64,000 bases of DNA from JBNKVT01 sp050299335 (GTDB lineage: Bacteria; Pseudomonadota; Alphaproteobacteria; Rhodobacterales; Rhodobacteraceae), in assembly GCA_050299335.1 (NCBI GenBank), contig JBNKVT010000044.1, forward strand, positions 1 to 64,000. The letters are read 5' to 3'. Shown in pieces: positions 9,536 through 18,256 of the stretch. How positions within the stretch are numbered: the stretch's first letter is position 1; every line of letters starts with the position of its first letter. A program made the translations under genes and the position numbers. The notes under the pieces were generated by a model. It had not been told where the DNA came from, ran no database searches, and saw nothing but the letters and a program-made list of their open reading frames with translations.

Positions 9536-9847
9536 ATGGGCATCAGACGCGAAACGGCGCCGGTCATCGTGACCGGGGTGGTAGCCATGGTTCTCTTGAT
9601 CGCCGGGATGATCGGCCTCTGCCTGGGGATCGGCGAGCGCAGCTACCATCTGGCGACGGTCGCCATCCTGACCACCTCCGGCCCGCTGATCGCCCGGGTC
9701 TTCGAAGGCATGGTGCGCCGGGTGCATATCAAGCGCGGGCTGGTGCGGGACGGGCTTGAGGCCGAGGACGAAATCCTGATCGCGCGCACCGTGCCCCTGG
9801 TGATGCCCGTGGTGGGGGCCTTGTTCGCCTATTCGGTGATGTTGTAG
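9536..9847 (+). CDS. Small hypothetical membrane protein
   Basis: 103 residues beginning MGIRRETAPVIVTGVVAM. Two or three hydrophobic helices lie at about 8-31, 38-52 and 84-103. A GGAGG ribosome site lies 5 bases before the ATG, which supports this start over the very long frame open from 8723. No family is recognised. It follows the preceding membrane-protein gene by 134 bases and could be transcribed on its own. Confidence 0.6.
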   Translation: MGIRRETAPVIVTGVVAMVLLIAGMIGLCLGIGERSYHLATVAILTTSGPLIARVFEGMVRRVHIKRGLVRDGLEAEDEILIARTVPLVMPVVGALFAYSVML

Positions 9848-10066
9848 GCGGGACAGGCGGCGCAGTCCGATCTGCATCCATAGCGATTTGCGCCGGATCG
9901 GGTTCCTGCATTAAGCCCCGCCTTCGAGGCAGAGTTTCCTTCCATAATTGCGTTCGCCTGCGGCGATGGACCCGGCCTGGAACTGAACACCCTCTGTATG
10001 AACGCGCCGATAGGCAGCTCGCCAGAATTGTGCTATACTGGCACCCGCAACCATGGAGAGACTGCG

Positions 10067-10222
10067 ATGAAACGCGCCGCCCTTGCCTTCGCCTTCCTTG
10101 CCGCCTGCGCCCCCGCCGCCGCCTTCGCCGGGTGTTCGGGGCGTTCCGATCAGGCCGCCTCCTGCGCGACGGGCTATGTCTGGAGTTCCGCCGCCGGGGC
10201 CTGTGTCGCCACGTCAAGCTGA
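10067..10222 (+). CDS. Small secreted cysteine-containing peptide
   Basis: A 51-residue product. Residues 1-22 form a clear signal peptide (MKRAALAFAFLAACAPAAAFA). The mature part of about 29 residues starts GCSGRSDQAASCATGYVW and ends with a third Cys in AGACVATSS. Three Cys and aromatic spacing resemble short exported peptides seen in Rhodobacterales with a chitin-binding-like CxxG-x-V-W-D pattern, but this is resemblance only. The start at 10067 gives the signal peptide. TATACT at 10032-10037 could be a -10 box. The function is unknown. Confidence 0.6.
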   Translation: MKRAALAFAFLAACAPAAAFAGCSGRSDQAASCATGYVWSSAAGACVATSS

Positions 10223-10250
10223 TCCGGCCCGCGCCGCCGCGTCCGCCCCT

Positions 10251-10826
10251 TCAGACGATATCGTACCGGGTTAGAACCGCGCCCGTATCCATCTCCCGCG
10301 CCTCGATCAGGCGCAGCCCTGCCTTCAGCGGATTGCCGTCGAACAGCCGCGTCCCGTGACCGAACAGCCGGGGAATGGTCAGCAGCCACAATTCGTCCAC
10401 TACCCCTGCCGCCAGCGCCGCCTGCCCGGTCACCGCCCCGGCGAACAGCACCAGATCCTTGCCGTCCCGCGCTTTCTCCGCCCCGATCACCGCCCCGATC
10501 TCGCCCTCGGCAAGCACCGAGTTCTTCCAGCCATCGACCGCTCCAAGCGTTCGTGAGAATACCAGCTTCCGCGACCCATTCATGAACGCCGCCAGCCGCC
10601 GCGTCGCCTCGGGCAGGTCCGGATTGCGCCCCGCCGGCGGCCAGAACTCCGCCATCTTTTCCCAAGAGGTCCGTCCATAAACCAGCGTGTCGAACCGCGC
10701 GACCATGTCGTCGGTCCAGCGGTCGAGATCGGCCGACCAGTCCGGGCCGATGAATTCTCCCCCCGGGCCGTTGATGAACCCATCGACACTGACGACCATA
10801 GACAAAACGAGCTTACGCATGGACAT
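10251..10826 (-). CDS. Dihydrofolate reductase/RibD C-terminal family protein
   Basis: 191 residues of the RibD_C/DHFR-like fold. MRKLVLSMVVSVDGFINGPGG forms the first strand. DTLVYGRTSWEKMAEFWP forms the nucleotide-binding helix, followed by KLVFSRTL. DLVLFAGAVTGQAALAAGVVDELWLLTIP is the NADPH-binding GGA-type loop near residues 125-150. Members are stand-alone reductases of unclear substrate, distinct from the bifunctional RibD of riboflavin synthesis. The gene is divergent from an HxlR-type regulator 78 bases away, with two candidate operators between, so it is probably that regulator's target. Confidence 0.85.
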   Translation of the reverse strand: MSMRKLVLSMVVSVDGFINGPGGEFIGPDWSADLDRWTDDMVARFDTLVYGRTSWEKMAEFWPPAGRNPDLPEATRRLAAFMNGSRKLVFSRTLGAVDGWKNSVLAEGEIGAVIGAEKARDGKDLVLFAGAVTGQAALAAGVVDELWLLTIPRLFGHGTRLFDGNPLKAGLRLIEAREMDTGAVLTRYDIV

Positions 10827-10833
10827 CTTCTGC

Positions 10834-10883
10834 TTGCAATTTGCAATCGGTTGCAGGCTAGGCTATCCAATTGCATAATGCAA
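10834..10883. promoter_or_regulatory. Two TTGCA-N3-TGCAA boxes between divergent genes
   Basis: The 78-base gap between the RibD-like gene and the HxlR regulator holds TTGCAATTTGCAA at 10834-10846 and TTGCATAATGCAA at 10871-10883. Their starts are 37 bases apart and both have the dyad TTGCA-N3-TGCAA. They are likely operators of the adjacent HxlR protein, which binds DNA as a dimer. The assignment is inferred from position and symmetry. Confidence 0.55.
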
Positions 10884-10904
10884 CCGGAAAAGCGAGAGGC
10901 CAGG

Positions 10905-11393
10905 ATGGACCGCAGATCAGGCTGCCCGATCAACCTCGCCGTCGAGGTCCTCGGCGACCGCTGGAGTGTGATCGTGCTCCGCGACCTGATGTTCGGCGAG
11001 GCGCGCACCTACCGCGCGCTGCTGAACGGATCGCTGGAAGGCATCGCCACCAATATCCTCGCTGCCCGCCTGAAGCATCTCGAAGCCGAGGGGCTGGTCA
11101 CTGTCGCTCCCGACCCGGACCACCGGCAGAAGAAGATCTACTCCCTCACCGAAAAGGCGATCTCTCTGGTGCCGCTCATCGTCCATCTCGGCGCCTGGGG
11201 CCGCCGACAGATCGACGGCGAGACCGAACTGACCATCCGCGCCCGCCTCCTCGAAGAGGGTGGGCCCGGGATGTGGGAGGATTTCCAGACCGACCTCCGC
11301 GCCCGGCATCTGGGCATCGACCCGCCGCCAGGCCACCGCCCGGTCTTCCCGAGGCTTCAGGCCGCCTTCAAGGCGCTTGCGGGACGCGAATAG
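10905..11393 (+). CDS. HxlR-type winged-helix transcriptional regulator
   Basis: 162 residues. The N-terminal HxlR core contains RRSGCPINLAVEVLGDRWSVIVLRDLMFG with the single conserved Cys, followed by GIATNILAARLKHLEAEGLV (recognition helix) and KIYSLTEKA (wing). A C-terminal helical extension ends at KALAGRE. The start at 10905 is chosen because GAGAGG lies 6 bases upstream; an ATG at 10878 in the same frame would overlap the second operator box. It is divergent from the RibD-like reductase. HxlR regulators often sense redox or carbonyl stress through the Cys. Confidence 0.88.
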   Translation: MDRRSGCPINLAVEVLGDRWSVIVLRDLMFGEARTYRALLNGSLEGIATNILAARLKHLEAEGLVTVAPDPDHRQKKIYSLTEKAISLVPLIVHLGAWGRRQIDGETELTIRARLLEEGGPGMWEDFQTDLRARHLGIDPPPGHRPVFPRLQAAFKALAGRE

Positions 11394-11469
11394 CGGTTTT
11401 CCCCGGCGATCCGCCGGATTAGGCTGGCTCCGGACAATCACCGCACCCCACCTGCAGACGAGGACGCAT

Positions 11470-12324
11470 ATGGCCATCGGAACCAAGATCGCCACCTGGT
11501 ATGAAGGCGCCTGGCATGACGGCAACCTGCCGATCCTCGGCGCGGCCGATCACGGGACCTGGCAAGGCACCATGGTCTTCGACGGCGCCCGCGCCTTCGA
11601 GGGCGTGACCCCGGATCTGGACCGACATTGTGCCCGGCTGGTGCGCTCCGCCGATGCGATGGGGCTCGGCAGCCCGATGGAGGCCGGCGAGATCGAAGCG
11701 CTGATCCGCGACGGGCTCCAGCGTTTCGCCCCCGGCGAGGCGCTCTATCTCCGCCCCATGGCCTGGTCGCGCGAGGCGAGCCCGGCACTGATCGACCCCG
11801 ACCCCGCCTCGACCGCCTTCGCCATCTGCCTCGAAGCCTTCGCGATGCCGGAACCCGGCGAACTGACCCTGACCGTCTCGCCCTTCCGCCGCCCGCGCCA
11901 GGACACGGCCCTCACCGAGGCCAAGGCGGCCTGCCTCTACCCCAACAATGCCCGCATCGTACTGGAAGCCCGCGCGCGCGGCTTTCACAACGCCCTGTCG
12001 TTGGACCTTGAGGACAATGTCGCCGAGACCGCCTCGACCAACGCCTTCATGGTGCGGGGCGGCGAGATCTTCACCCCGGTGCCCAACGGCACCTTCCTCG
12101 ACGGTATTACCCGGCAGCGGGTGATCGCGCTGTTGCGTGGCGACGGCAAGACGGTCCATGAAACCACGCTGAAAGCCGCGGATTTCCACGAGGCGGAAGA
12201 GATTTTCCTGACCGGCAACGCCTCGAAAGTCATGCCGGTGACCCGGTTCGAGAATCACGAGCTGCAATACGGGCCGGTGGCGCGACGGGCGCGGGCGCTT
12301 TACTGGGACTATGCCCATGCCTGA
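11470..12324 (+). CDS. Class IV PLP aminotransferase (branched-chain aminotransferase-like)
   Basis: 284 residues. The protein begins MAIGTKIATWYEGAWHDG. HGTWQGTMVFDGARAFEGV is the N-terminal domain signature, and the PLP-binding Lys is in TEAKAACLYPNNARI at about residues 155-170. NVAETASTNAFMVRGG and FLDGITRQRVI carry the phosphate-binding and Thr-Arg segments, and EEIFLTGNASKVMPV follows near the end. It probably transfers amino groups between branched-chain or related amino acids and 2-oxoglutarate; D-amino-acid transaminase or aminodeoxychorismate lyase activity is less likely. Its last 14 bases overlap the quinone oxidoreductase gene, so the two form an operon. Confidence 0.85.
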   Translation: MAIGTKIATWYEGAWHDGNLPILGAADHGTWQGTMVFDGARAFEGVTPDLDRHCARLVRSADAMGLGSPMEAGEIEALIRDGLQRFAPGEALYLRPMAWSREASPALIDPDPASTAFAICLEAFAMPEPGELTLTVSPFRRPRQDTALTEAKAACLYPNNARIVLEARARGFHNALSLDLEDNVAETASTNAFMVRGGEIFTPVPNGTFLDGITRQRVIALLRGDGKTVHETTLKAADFHEAEEIFLTGNASKVMPVTRFENHELQYGPVARRARALYWDYAHA

Positions 12325-13342
12325 TCCGGCGCTGCCGTCCGAGATGCGGGCGATCGAGATCGCGGGGCCCGGCGGACCGGAAGTCCTGCGCGAAACCACC
12401 CGACCCGTGCCGGTTCCGGTGGCGGGCGAGATCCTGATCCAGGTGGCCGCCGCCGGCGTGAACCGCCCCGACCTATTGCAGCGCGCGGGCGCCTATCCGC
12501 CGCCGCCGGGGGCCTCGGACCTGCCGGGACTGGAATGCGCCGGTGTCGTGGCCGCGATTGGCCCGGGCGTGACCCGCTGGACGGCCGGAGACGCGGTCTG
12601 CGCCCTGCTGCCGGGCGGTGGCTATGCCGAATTCGCCCTTACCCATGCCGATCACGCGCTGCCGGTGCCGAAGACCCTGACCATGGTCGAGGCCGCGGCC
12701 CTGCCGGAGACCTTTTTCACCGTCTGGACCAATGTCTTTCAGCGCGGAAGACTGAAGGCCGGCGAGGTGCTCCTCGTCCATGGCGGCTCATCAGGCATCG
12801 GCACCACGGCGATCCAACTGGCCCGGACCTTCGGGGCACGGGTGCTGGCGACCGCAGGGACGGCGGCGAAATGCCGGGCCTGCGAGGCGCTGGGGGCGGA
12901 ACGGGCCATCAACTACCGCGCCGAAGATTTCGTCACAGTGGTGAAGGAGCACACCGGCGGACGCGGCGCCGACGTCATCCTCGACATGGTCGGCGGCGAT
13001 TATGTGGGAGGCAACATCCGGGCGCTGGCCATCGAGGGCCGCATCTGCCAGATCGCGTTTCTCGGCGGCGCCGAGGTATCGGTAAACCTCGCGCCGCTGA
13101 TGATGAAACGCGGCACCCTGACCGGATCGACCCTCCGGCCGCAATCCATCGGGGCGAAGGCGCGGATTGCCCGCGATCTCGGCCGCGAGGTCTGGCCGCT
13201 GATCGAAGCCGGACGCATCGGTCCGCTGATCCATGCCCGCTATCCTCTGGCCGATGCCGCCGAGGCGCATCGGCAGATGGAAGCGGAAGCTCCGACAGGC
13301 AAGATCGTCCTCGATCTTGGACCGGACGGGGCGCCCGGGTAA
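12311..13342 (+). CDS. NAD(P)H:quinone oxidoreductase, zeta-crystallin-like MDR family
   Basis: 343 residues of the medium-chain dehydrogenase/reductase family without catalytic zinc ligands. The N-terminal catalytic domain has AAGVNRPDLLQRAGAYPPPPG and LPGLECAGVV. VLLVHGGSSGIGTTAIQLAR near residues 156-175 is the Rossmann NADPH loop, and VILDMVGGDYVGGN follows. This is the PIG3/QOR type, reducing quinones or enones. The start is MPMPDPALP at 12311 or the second Met at 12317; neither can be excluded. It overlaps the aminotransferase by 14 bases. Confidence 0.88.
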   Translation: MPMPDPALPSEMRAIEIAGPGGPEVLRETTRPVPVPVAGEILIQVAAAGVNRPDLLQRAGAYPPPPGASDLPGLECAGVVAAIGPGVTRWTAGDAVCALLPGGGYAEFALTHADHALPVPKTLTMVEAAALPETFFTVWTNVFQRGRLKAGEVLLVHGGSSGIGTTAIQLARTFGARVLATAGTAAKCRACEALGAERAINYRAEDFVTVVKEHTGGRGADVILDMVGGDYVGGNIRALAIEGRICQIAFLGGAEVSVNLAPLMMKRGTLTGSTLRPQSIGAKARIARDLGREVWPLIEAGRIGPLIHARYPLADAAEAHRQMEAEAPTGKIVLDLGPDGAPG

Positions 13343-13767
13343 CGCGGACCCTCCCGAAATCTCCCTGGCGCAGTTGCGGAACTCCCGGAATCGCCCCCCC
13401 TCCTGCGACGCTTCCTCGGCGGTGCGGGGACACAGCATATTGAATTTGCATGTCCGTTTCCTTGATTATGCGCGCCAAGGTCGCGTCCTGATCCGGCGCA
13501 TTCCAATCTCCGGATCACTCTGCCAAGCTCAGAATTGATGGCAAAGCCCGCCTCCGGACGGGCGCTCTCCGGACGGGCGCTCTCCGGAAACCTCCTCTCG
13601 ATAAACATATGGCGTAGTCAGGTCCGAGCGGGCCGCTTTCAGCCTGTATCTGCAACGTGCCCGGCACTGGTCGCACCGTTCAGGGGTTGCGCGACGCACG
13701 ATGCGGATGGCGGGGGTCCGCTTCGGGGAGGGGGGTGGGGCTGGTTCCGTGAAGCTTGGAAATCGCC
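13343..13767. repeat. Gene-free tract with a dispersed repeat copy
   Basis: No convincing gene lies in these 425 bases. The segment at about 13611-13660 (TATGGCGTAGTC, then TCCGAGCGGGCCGCTTTC and GCAACGTGCCCG) closely matches 55840-55895 in the same order, so it belongs to a repeat family also found in the 55-kb tract. A 15-base unit GACGGGCGCTCTCCG is present twice in tandem near 13557-13587. Confidence 0.55.
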
Positions 13768-14235
13768 TCAGAACGCGTGATCCTTCACCGCCTCCAGCGC
13801 CACGAAGGTCGAGGTGCTCGAAACATGGGGCAAGGCGGAGATCGTGTCACCGAGCACCTTGCGGTAACTTCGGATATCCGCCGTGCGGACTTTCAGAAGA
13901 TAGTCGAAAGCTCCCGCAATCATGTGGCATTGCTCGATCTCCGGCACCTGCCGCACCGCATCGTTGAACGCCCTCAGCGCCGCCTCGCGCGTGTCCGACA
14001 GCGTCACAGAGGCAAAGGCGACGTGGTCCTTGCCGAGTTTCGCCGGGTCGAGCACGGCCCGGAATCCGCGGATATATCCCGCATCCTGAAGCCGCTTGAG
14101 CCGCACCTGGCAAGGGCTCTTCGACAGGCCGATCCGCCGCGCCAGTTCGGTGACCGGCAGGCGGCCTTCCTCGGCAAGGACGGACAGCATCTTGAGATCA
14201 AGACGGTCGAGTTTCCCGATATCGTCATCTGTCAA
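13768..14235 (-). CDS. putR: Lrp/AsnC family regulator, probable proline-catabolism regulator
   Basis: 155 residues. The N-terminal helix-turn-helix is LDRLDLKMLSVLAEEGRLPVTELARRIGLSKSPCQVRLKRL (about 9-49). The RAM ligand-binding domain (about 65-150) has IEQCHMIAGAFDYLLKVRTAD. The gene is divergent from putA with 118 bases between start codons. This is the standard arrangement of PutR in alphaproteobacteria, where it senses proline and activates putA. The gene name rests on that context. The AT-rich intergenic spacer probably holds its binding sites. Confidence 0.88.
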   Translation of the reverse strand: MTDDDIGKLDRLDLKMLSVLAEEGRLPVTELARRIGLSKSPCQVRLKRLQDAGYIRGFRAVLDPAKLGKDHVAFASVTLSDTREAALRAFNDAVRQVPEIEQCHMIAGAFDYLLKVRTADIRSYRKVLGDTISALPHVSSTSTFVALEAVKDHAF

Positions 14236-14353
14236 GATTTTTCTCCCTGAAAGATGATATTTTTTGGCTATTATGCCTGCATTTTATCAATTCTTCAGGA
14301 AACAGAACTTGGCGGAAAATGCAATACTCAGACATATCCGCCGGAGTTTCCCC

Positions 14354-17300
14354 ATGTCCGACCTCACCCGTCTTCGCGACACGATCCGAACCAGCCGCCT
14401 TGCCGACGAGGCCGCCTGTCTCGCCGCGCTGACACAGGCCCATGGCCCGTCTCCCGCCCAGCGCAGGGCCATTTCCGCCAGCGCCGAAACCCTGGTCGCG
14501 GCTATCCGCACCGATGCCGCGCCCGGTCTGATGGAGGTGTTCCTGGCCGAATACGGGCTCTCGACCGAAGAGGGCGTGGCGCTGATGTGCCTCGCCGAGG
14601 CGCTGCTGCGCGTACCCGATACCGAGACCATCGACGAGCTGATCGAGGACAAGATCGCGCCCTCCGACTGGGGGCAGCATCTAGGCAGGTCCTCCTCGCC
14701 GCTGGTCAACGCCTCGACCTGGGCGCTGATGCTGACCGGACGGGTGCTCGACGAGGATGCCGGGCGCGGGATGGCGCATGTGTTGCATGGCGCCGTCCGG
14801 CGGCTGGGCGAGCCGGTGATCCGGCTGGCGGTGCGGGCGGCGATGAAGGAGATGGGCAGCCAGTTCGTGCTGGGTGAAAACATCGACGCCGCTGTGACCC
14901 GCGCCCGGGGGCTGGAGCGCGCGGGCTTTACCTATTCCTACGACATGCTCGGCGAGGCCGCCCTGACCGCGAAGGACGCGGCGGCCTATTTCGACGCCTA
15001 TACCCAGGCCATCGCGCGACTGGGCGCGGCGGCGAAGGCCGCCGATATCCGCGACAATCCCGGCATCTCGATCAAACTGTCGGCCCTGCACCCGCGCTAC
15101 GAACAGCCGCAGCGCCACCGGGTGATGCGCGAGCTGACCGGCCGAACGGTCGCGCTTTGCGAGATGGCCAAGGCGGCCGGGATCGGACTGAATATCGATG
15201 CCGAGGAGGCGGACAGGCTGGACCTGTCGCTGGACCTGATCGACACGGTCCTGCGCGATCCGCGCCTCGCCGGATGGGACGGGTTCGGCGTGGTGGTGCA
15301 GGCCTACGGGAAACGCGCCGGGCCGGTGCTGGACTGGCTCCATGCATTGGCCGGAACGCTCGATCGGCGGATCATGGTACGGCTGGTCAAGGGCGCGTAT
15401 TGGGATACGGAAATCAAGCGGGCGCAGGTGGAGGGGCTGGCGGGGTTCCCGGTCTTCACCCGGAAATCCGCCACCGATGTCTCCTATATCTGCTGCGCGG
15501 CAAAGCTTCTGGCGATGACCGACCGCATCTACCCGCAATTCGCCACCCATAACGCCCATACCGTTGCCGCCATCCTCGAAATGGCTTCGGACCGGAATGC
15601 CTTCGAATTCCAGCGCCTGCACGGCATGGGCGAGGTGCTGCACCGGCAGGTCAAACGCGCCAATGGCACCAGATGCCGCATCTATGCGCCGGTCGGGGCG
15701 CATCGCGATCTGCTGGCCTATCTTGTGCGGCGTCTGCTTGAGAACGGCGCCAATTCCTCCTTCGTCAACCAGTTGGTCGACGAGGATGTGCCAGCCTCGA
15801 TCATTGCCGCCGACCCGTTTGAGAAGGCCGGAGCCGACCTCGCCGCCCCTGCCCCGCATATCCGCCTGCCGCGCTATCTCTTCGCGCCGGAGCGGCAGAA
15901 TTCCCGGGGCTGGGATCTGCGCGACCCGACAGACCTGGCGGAGTTCGATACCGGCCGCTCCGAATTTTCCCGGACAAGCTGGCACGCCGGACCCTTGCTG
16001 TCGCCCGACATCACCGGGGCGGAAAGCGCGGGCAAGCCGGTGCCGGTGGTCAATCCCGCCATCCCCACCGATCGGGTCGGAACGGTCCGCGAAGCAACCC
16101 TGGCCGAGACCGAGGCGGCCCTTGCTGCCGCCCGCGATTGGGGCTCGGCGGATGGGACGGAGCGCGCCGCGATCCTGTCCCGCGCCGCCGAGCTTTATGA
16201 GCGGGCAACAGGCGAACTCGGCGCGCTTCTTAGCCGCGAGGCCGGCAAGACCCCGGCCGATACCGTCGCCGAGTTGCGCGAGGCGGTGGATTTCCTGCGC
16301 TATTACGCGGCCCGCATCCCCGAGCTCGGCACCAGACCGGCCCGCGGCATCTTCACCTGCATCTCACCCTGGAACTTCCCACTGGCCATTTTCACCGGCC
16401 AGATCGCGGCAGCACTGGCGGCGGGTAACGGTGTGCTGGCCAAACCGGCTGAAGCCACGCCCCTGATCGCCCACCGTGCGATTCAGCTTCTGCACACGGC
16501 CGGGGTCCCGCGTGACGTTTTGCAGCTGCTGCCCGGCAGCGGCGCGCTGATCGGTGCCCGCCTCTCCGCCGATGACCGTATCGCCGGCACCTGTTTTACC
16601 GGTTCGACCGCGACGGCCCAGCGCATCAACCGGGCCATGGCCGAGACCGCACCGCCCGACGCGCCGCTGATCGCCGAGACCGGCGGGCTCAACGCGATGA
16701 TCGTCGATTCGACCGCGCTGCCGGAACAGGCAGTGCGCGACATCCTCGACAGCGCCTTCCGCTCGGCCGGTCAGCGCTGTTCGGCCCTGCGCCTGCTCTA
16801 TCTGCAAAAGGATATCGCCCCGGCCTTCCTCGACATGCTCTTCGGTGCGATGGACGAGCTGTGCCTTGGCGACCCCTGGGACCACGCGACCGATATCGGC
16901 CCGGTGATCTCGGCGGAGGCACGGGCAGGGATCGCAGCCCATATCGCAACCGCCCGCGACGAGGGCCGCTTGATGAAACAGCTGCACGCTCCCGGGGAGG
17001 GCAGTTTTGTCGGACCGGCGGTGATCTCGGTCTCCGGTATGGGCGATATGACGCGCGAAATATTCGGGCCCGTGCTGCACGTCGCCACCTTTGCCGCCAG
17101 CGACGTGGACCGGATTGTTGCCGAGATCAACGGCTCGGGCTACGGGCTGACCTTCGGGCTGCATACGCGGATCGACGACCGGGTCGCGCAGGTGACAGGC
17201 GCGCTGAATGTCGGGAATATCTATGTGAACCGCAACCAGATCGGTGCTGTCGTCGGCTCGCAACCCTTTGGCGGGGAGGGCCTGTCGGGCACCGGACCGA

Positions 17301-17881
17301 AGGCCGGCGGGCCGCAATATGTGGCGCGGTTCGCCGGAGCCAGGCGCGGAACCGCGTCGCTGGCCGCCGCCGAAAGACCCATAGACCCAGAGACCGTGCA
17401 GAAAGCTCTGGACGCGCTGCCGCGGACGGACCGCCGGGCGCTTGACGTGCGCGACTTACCGGGACCGACCGGAGAATCGAACCGGCTGTCGCTCCATCCG
17501 CGCGGCCCGGTCCTGTGCCTCGGGCCCGGCCCCGAGGCTGCCCGCAAACAGGCGCGGCGCGGCGCCAAGGCCGGATGTCCGTCCCTGATCGTCTGCCCGG
17601 GGGCCGACAGTCAGGGAGAGCTGGCCGGGTTTCTCGACCGCGCCGCCCTGACGGGGCTGGACGGGGTCAGCCTGGTGGCGCTATGGGGCGACGCGGCCGA
17701 TCTGCGCGAAACCCGCAAGGCGTTGGCAGCGCGCCCGGGGCCGCTGGTCCCGCTGGTCGCCGAACGCGATCTTGGCGGCTGGTGCGTGGTCGAGCGGCAT
17801 GTCTGTATCGACACGACCGCCTCGGGTGGAAACGCCTCGCTGCTGGCGGCCTCGGGATCGGACCCGCAGTCACGGACCTGA
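14354..17881 (+). CDS. putA: Bifunctional proline dehydrogenase / L-glutamate gamma-semialdehyde dehydrogenase
   Basis: 1175 residues that oxidise proline to glutamate in two steps (FAD, then NAD+) on the inner face of the membrane. The proline dehydrogenase barrel includes SIKLSALHPRYE near 235, RLVKGAYWD near 345 and LHGMGEVLHRQV near 422. The aldehyde dehydrogenase part has SPWNFPLAIFTGQIAAAL, the catalytic Glu in AETGGLNAMIVDS near 775 and the catalytic Cys in SAGQRCSALR near 811. A C-terminal domain follows. The N-terminal DNA-binding domain of E. coli PutA is absent, in keeping with a separate PutR. MSDLTRLRDTI at 14354 is preferred to an earlier TTG frame start. Confidence 0.95.
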   Translation: MSDLTRLRDTIRTSRLADEAACLAALTQAHGPSPAQRRAISASAETLVAAIRTDAAPGLMEVFLAEYGLSTEEGVALMCLAEALLRVPDTETIDELIEDKIAPSDWGQHLGRSSSPLVNASTWALMLTGRVLDEDAGRGMAHVLHGAVRRLGEPVIRLAVRAAMKEMGSQFVLGENIDAAVTRARGLERAGFTYSYDMLGEAALTAKDAAAYFDAYTQAIARLGAAAKAADIRDNPGISIKLSALHPRYEQPQRHRVMRELTGRTVALCEMAKAAGIGLNIDAEEADRLDLSLDLIDTVLRDPRLAGWDGFGVVVQAYGKRAGPVLDWLHALAGTLDRRIMVRLVKGAYWDTEIKRAQVEGLAGFPVFTRKSATDVSYICCAAKLLAMTDRIYPQFATHNAHTVAAILEMASDRNAFEFQRLHGMGEVLHRQVKRANGTRCRIYAPVGAHRDLLAYLVRRLLENGANSSFVNQLVDEDVPASIIAADPFEKAGADLAAPAPHIRLPRYLFAPERQNSRGWDLRDPTDLAEFDTGRSEFSRTSWHAGPLLSPDITGAESAGKPVPVVNPAIPTDRVGTVREATLAETEAALAAARDWGSADGTERAAILSRAAELYERATGELGALLSREAGKTPADTVAELREAVDFLRYYAARIPELGTRPARGIFTCISPWNFPLAIFTGQIAAALAAGNGVLAKPAEATPLIAHRAIQLLHTAGVPRDVLQLLPGSGALIGARLSADDRIAGTCFTGSTATAQRINRAMAETAPPDAPLIAETGGLNAMIVDSTALPEQAVRDILDSAFRSAGQRCSALRLLYLQKDIAPAFLDMLFGAMDELCLGDPWDHATDIGPVISAEARAGIAAHIATARDEGRLMKQLHAPGEGSFVGPAVISVSGMGDMTREIFGPVLHVATFAASDVDRIVAEINGSGYGLTFGLHTRIDDRVAQVTGALNVGNIYVNRNQIGAVVGSQPFGGEGLSGTGPKAGGPQYVARFAGARRGTASLAAAERPIDPETVQKALDALPRTDRRALDVRDLPGPTGESNRLSLHPRGPVLCLGPGPEAARKQARRGAKAGCPSLIVCPGADSQGELAGFLDRAALTGLDGVSLVALWGDAADLRETRKALAARPGPLVPLVAERDLGGWCVVERHVCIDTTASGGNASLLAASGSDPQSRT

Positions 17882-18082
17882 AATCGGTATCTTCCACGGC
17901 GGTGCGCGGCATCCTTCAGGTCAATCCGTGACCCGCCGCGCGCAGACCTCAAGCGTCCGGTGCTTGTTGCGGGTGCGGACCGCATCCAGCCGAAACCGCG
18001 TAGTGGCAAAGGCCGCCGGGGATCACTGCGACACCGAACCCCGCATGAGCGCATCGGGGATCGGTTTCGGAACGATGCGTCC
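17882..18082. other. Intergenic, nothing recognised
   Basis: About 200 bases between putA and the palindrome cluster. On the minus strand a short stretch (about 17940-18000) reads FRLDAVRTRNKHRTLEVCARR. It could be a gene fragment, but stops interrupt it and I assign nothing. Confidence 0.35.
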
Positions 18083-18256
18083 TAGACCAAAATCGTTTCA
18101 GACTGAATCAGTCTGAAAAAGAATTTTGGTCCAGATTCATAGGCTTGACCAAAATCGTTTCAGACTGAATCTGTCTGAAAAGGAATTTTGGTCCAGAGAC
18201 GTAAGCTTGAGCAAAATCCTGGGATCAGATTGGTTCAATCTGAGCCGGTTTTGCTC
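18083..18256. repeat. Three consecutive long palindromes (REP-like cluster)
   Basis: Unit 1 spans 18085-18131 and unit 2 spans 18147-18193. They share GACCAAAATCGTTTCAGACT on the left arm and GTCTGAAAA(A/G)(G)AATTTTGGTC on the right, each folding into a hairpin of about 47 bases. Unit 3 (18209-18256) is a diverged version with outer arms GAGCAAAA and TTTTGCTC. The cluster sits between the convergent putA and the 56-residue gene. Unit 3 abuts the stop of the latter and could act as its terminator. Confidence 0.85.

Noticed and set aside
8723..9847. 374-residue plus-strand frame
   Set aside because: The first part is the +1 shadow of the membrane protein at 8769; only the end from 9536 is a gene.
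12975..13478. Minus-strand frame beginning MARIIKETDMQIQYAVSPHRR
   Set aside because: Most of it is antisense to the quinone oxidoreductase and the composition is shadow-like; no family.
17936..18060. Gene fragment on the minus strand (FRLDAVRTRNKHRT)
   Set aside because: Too short, interrupted by stops, and no confident family match.
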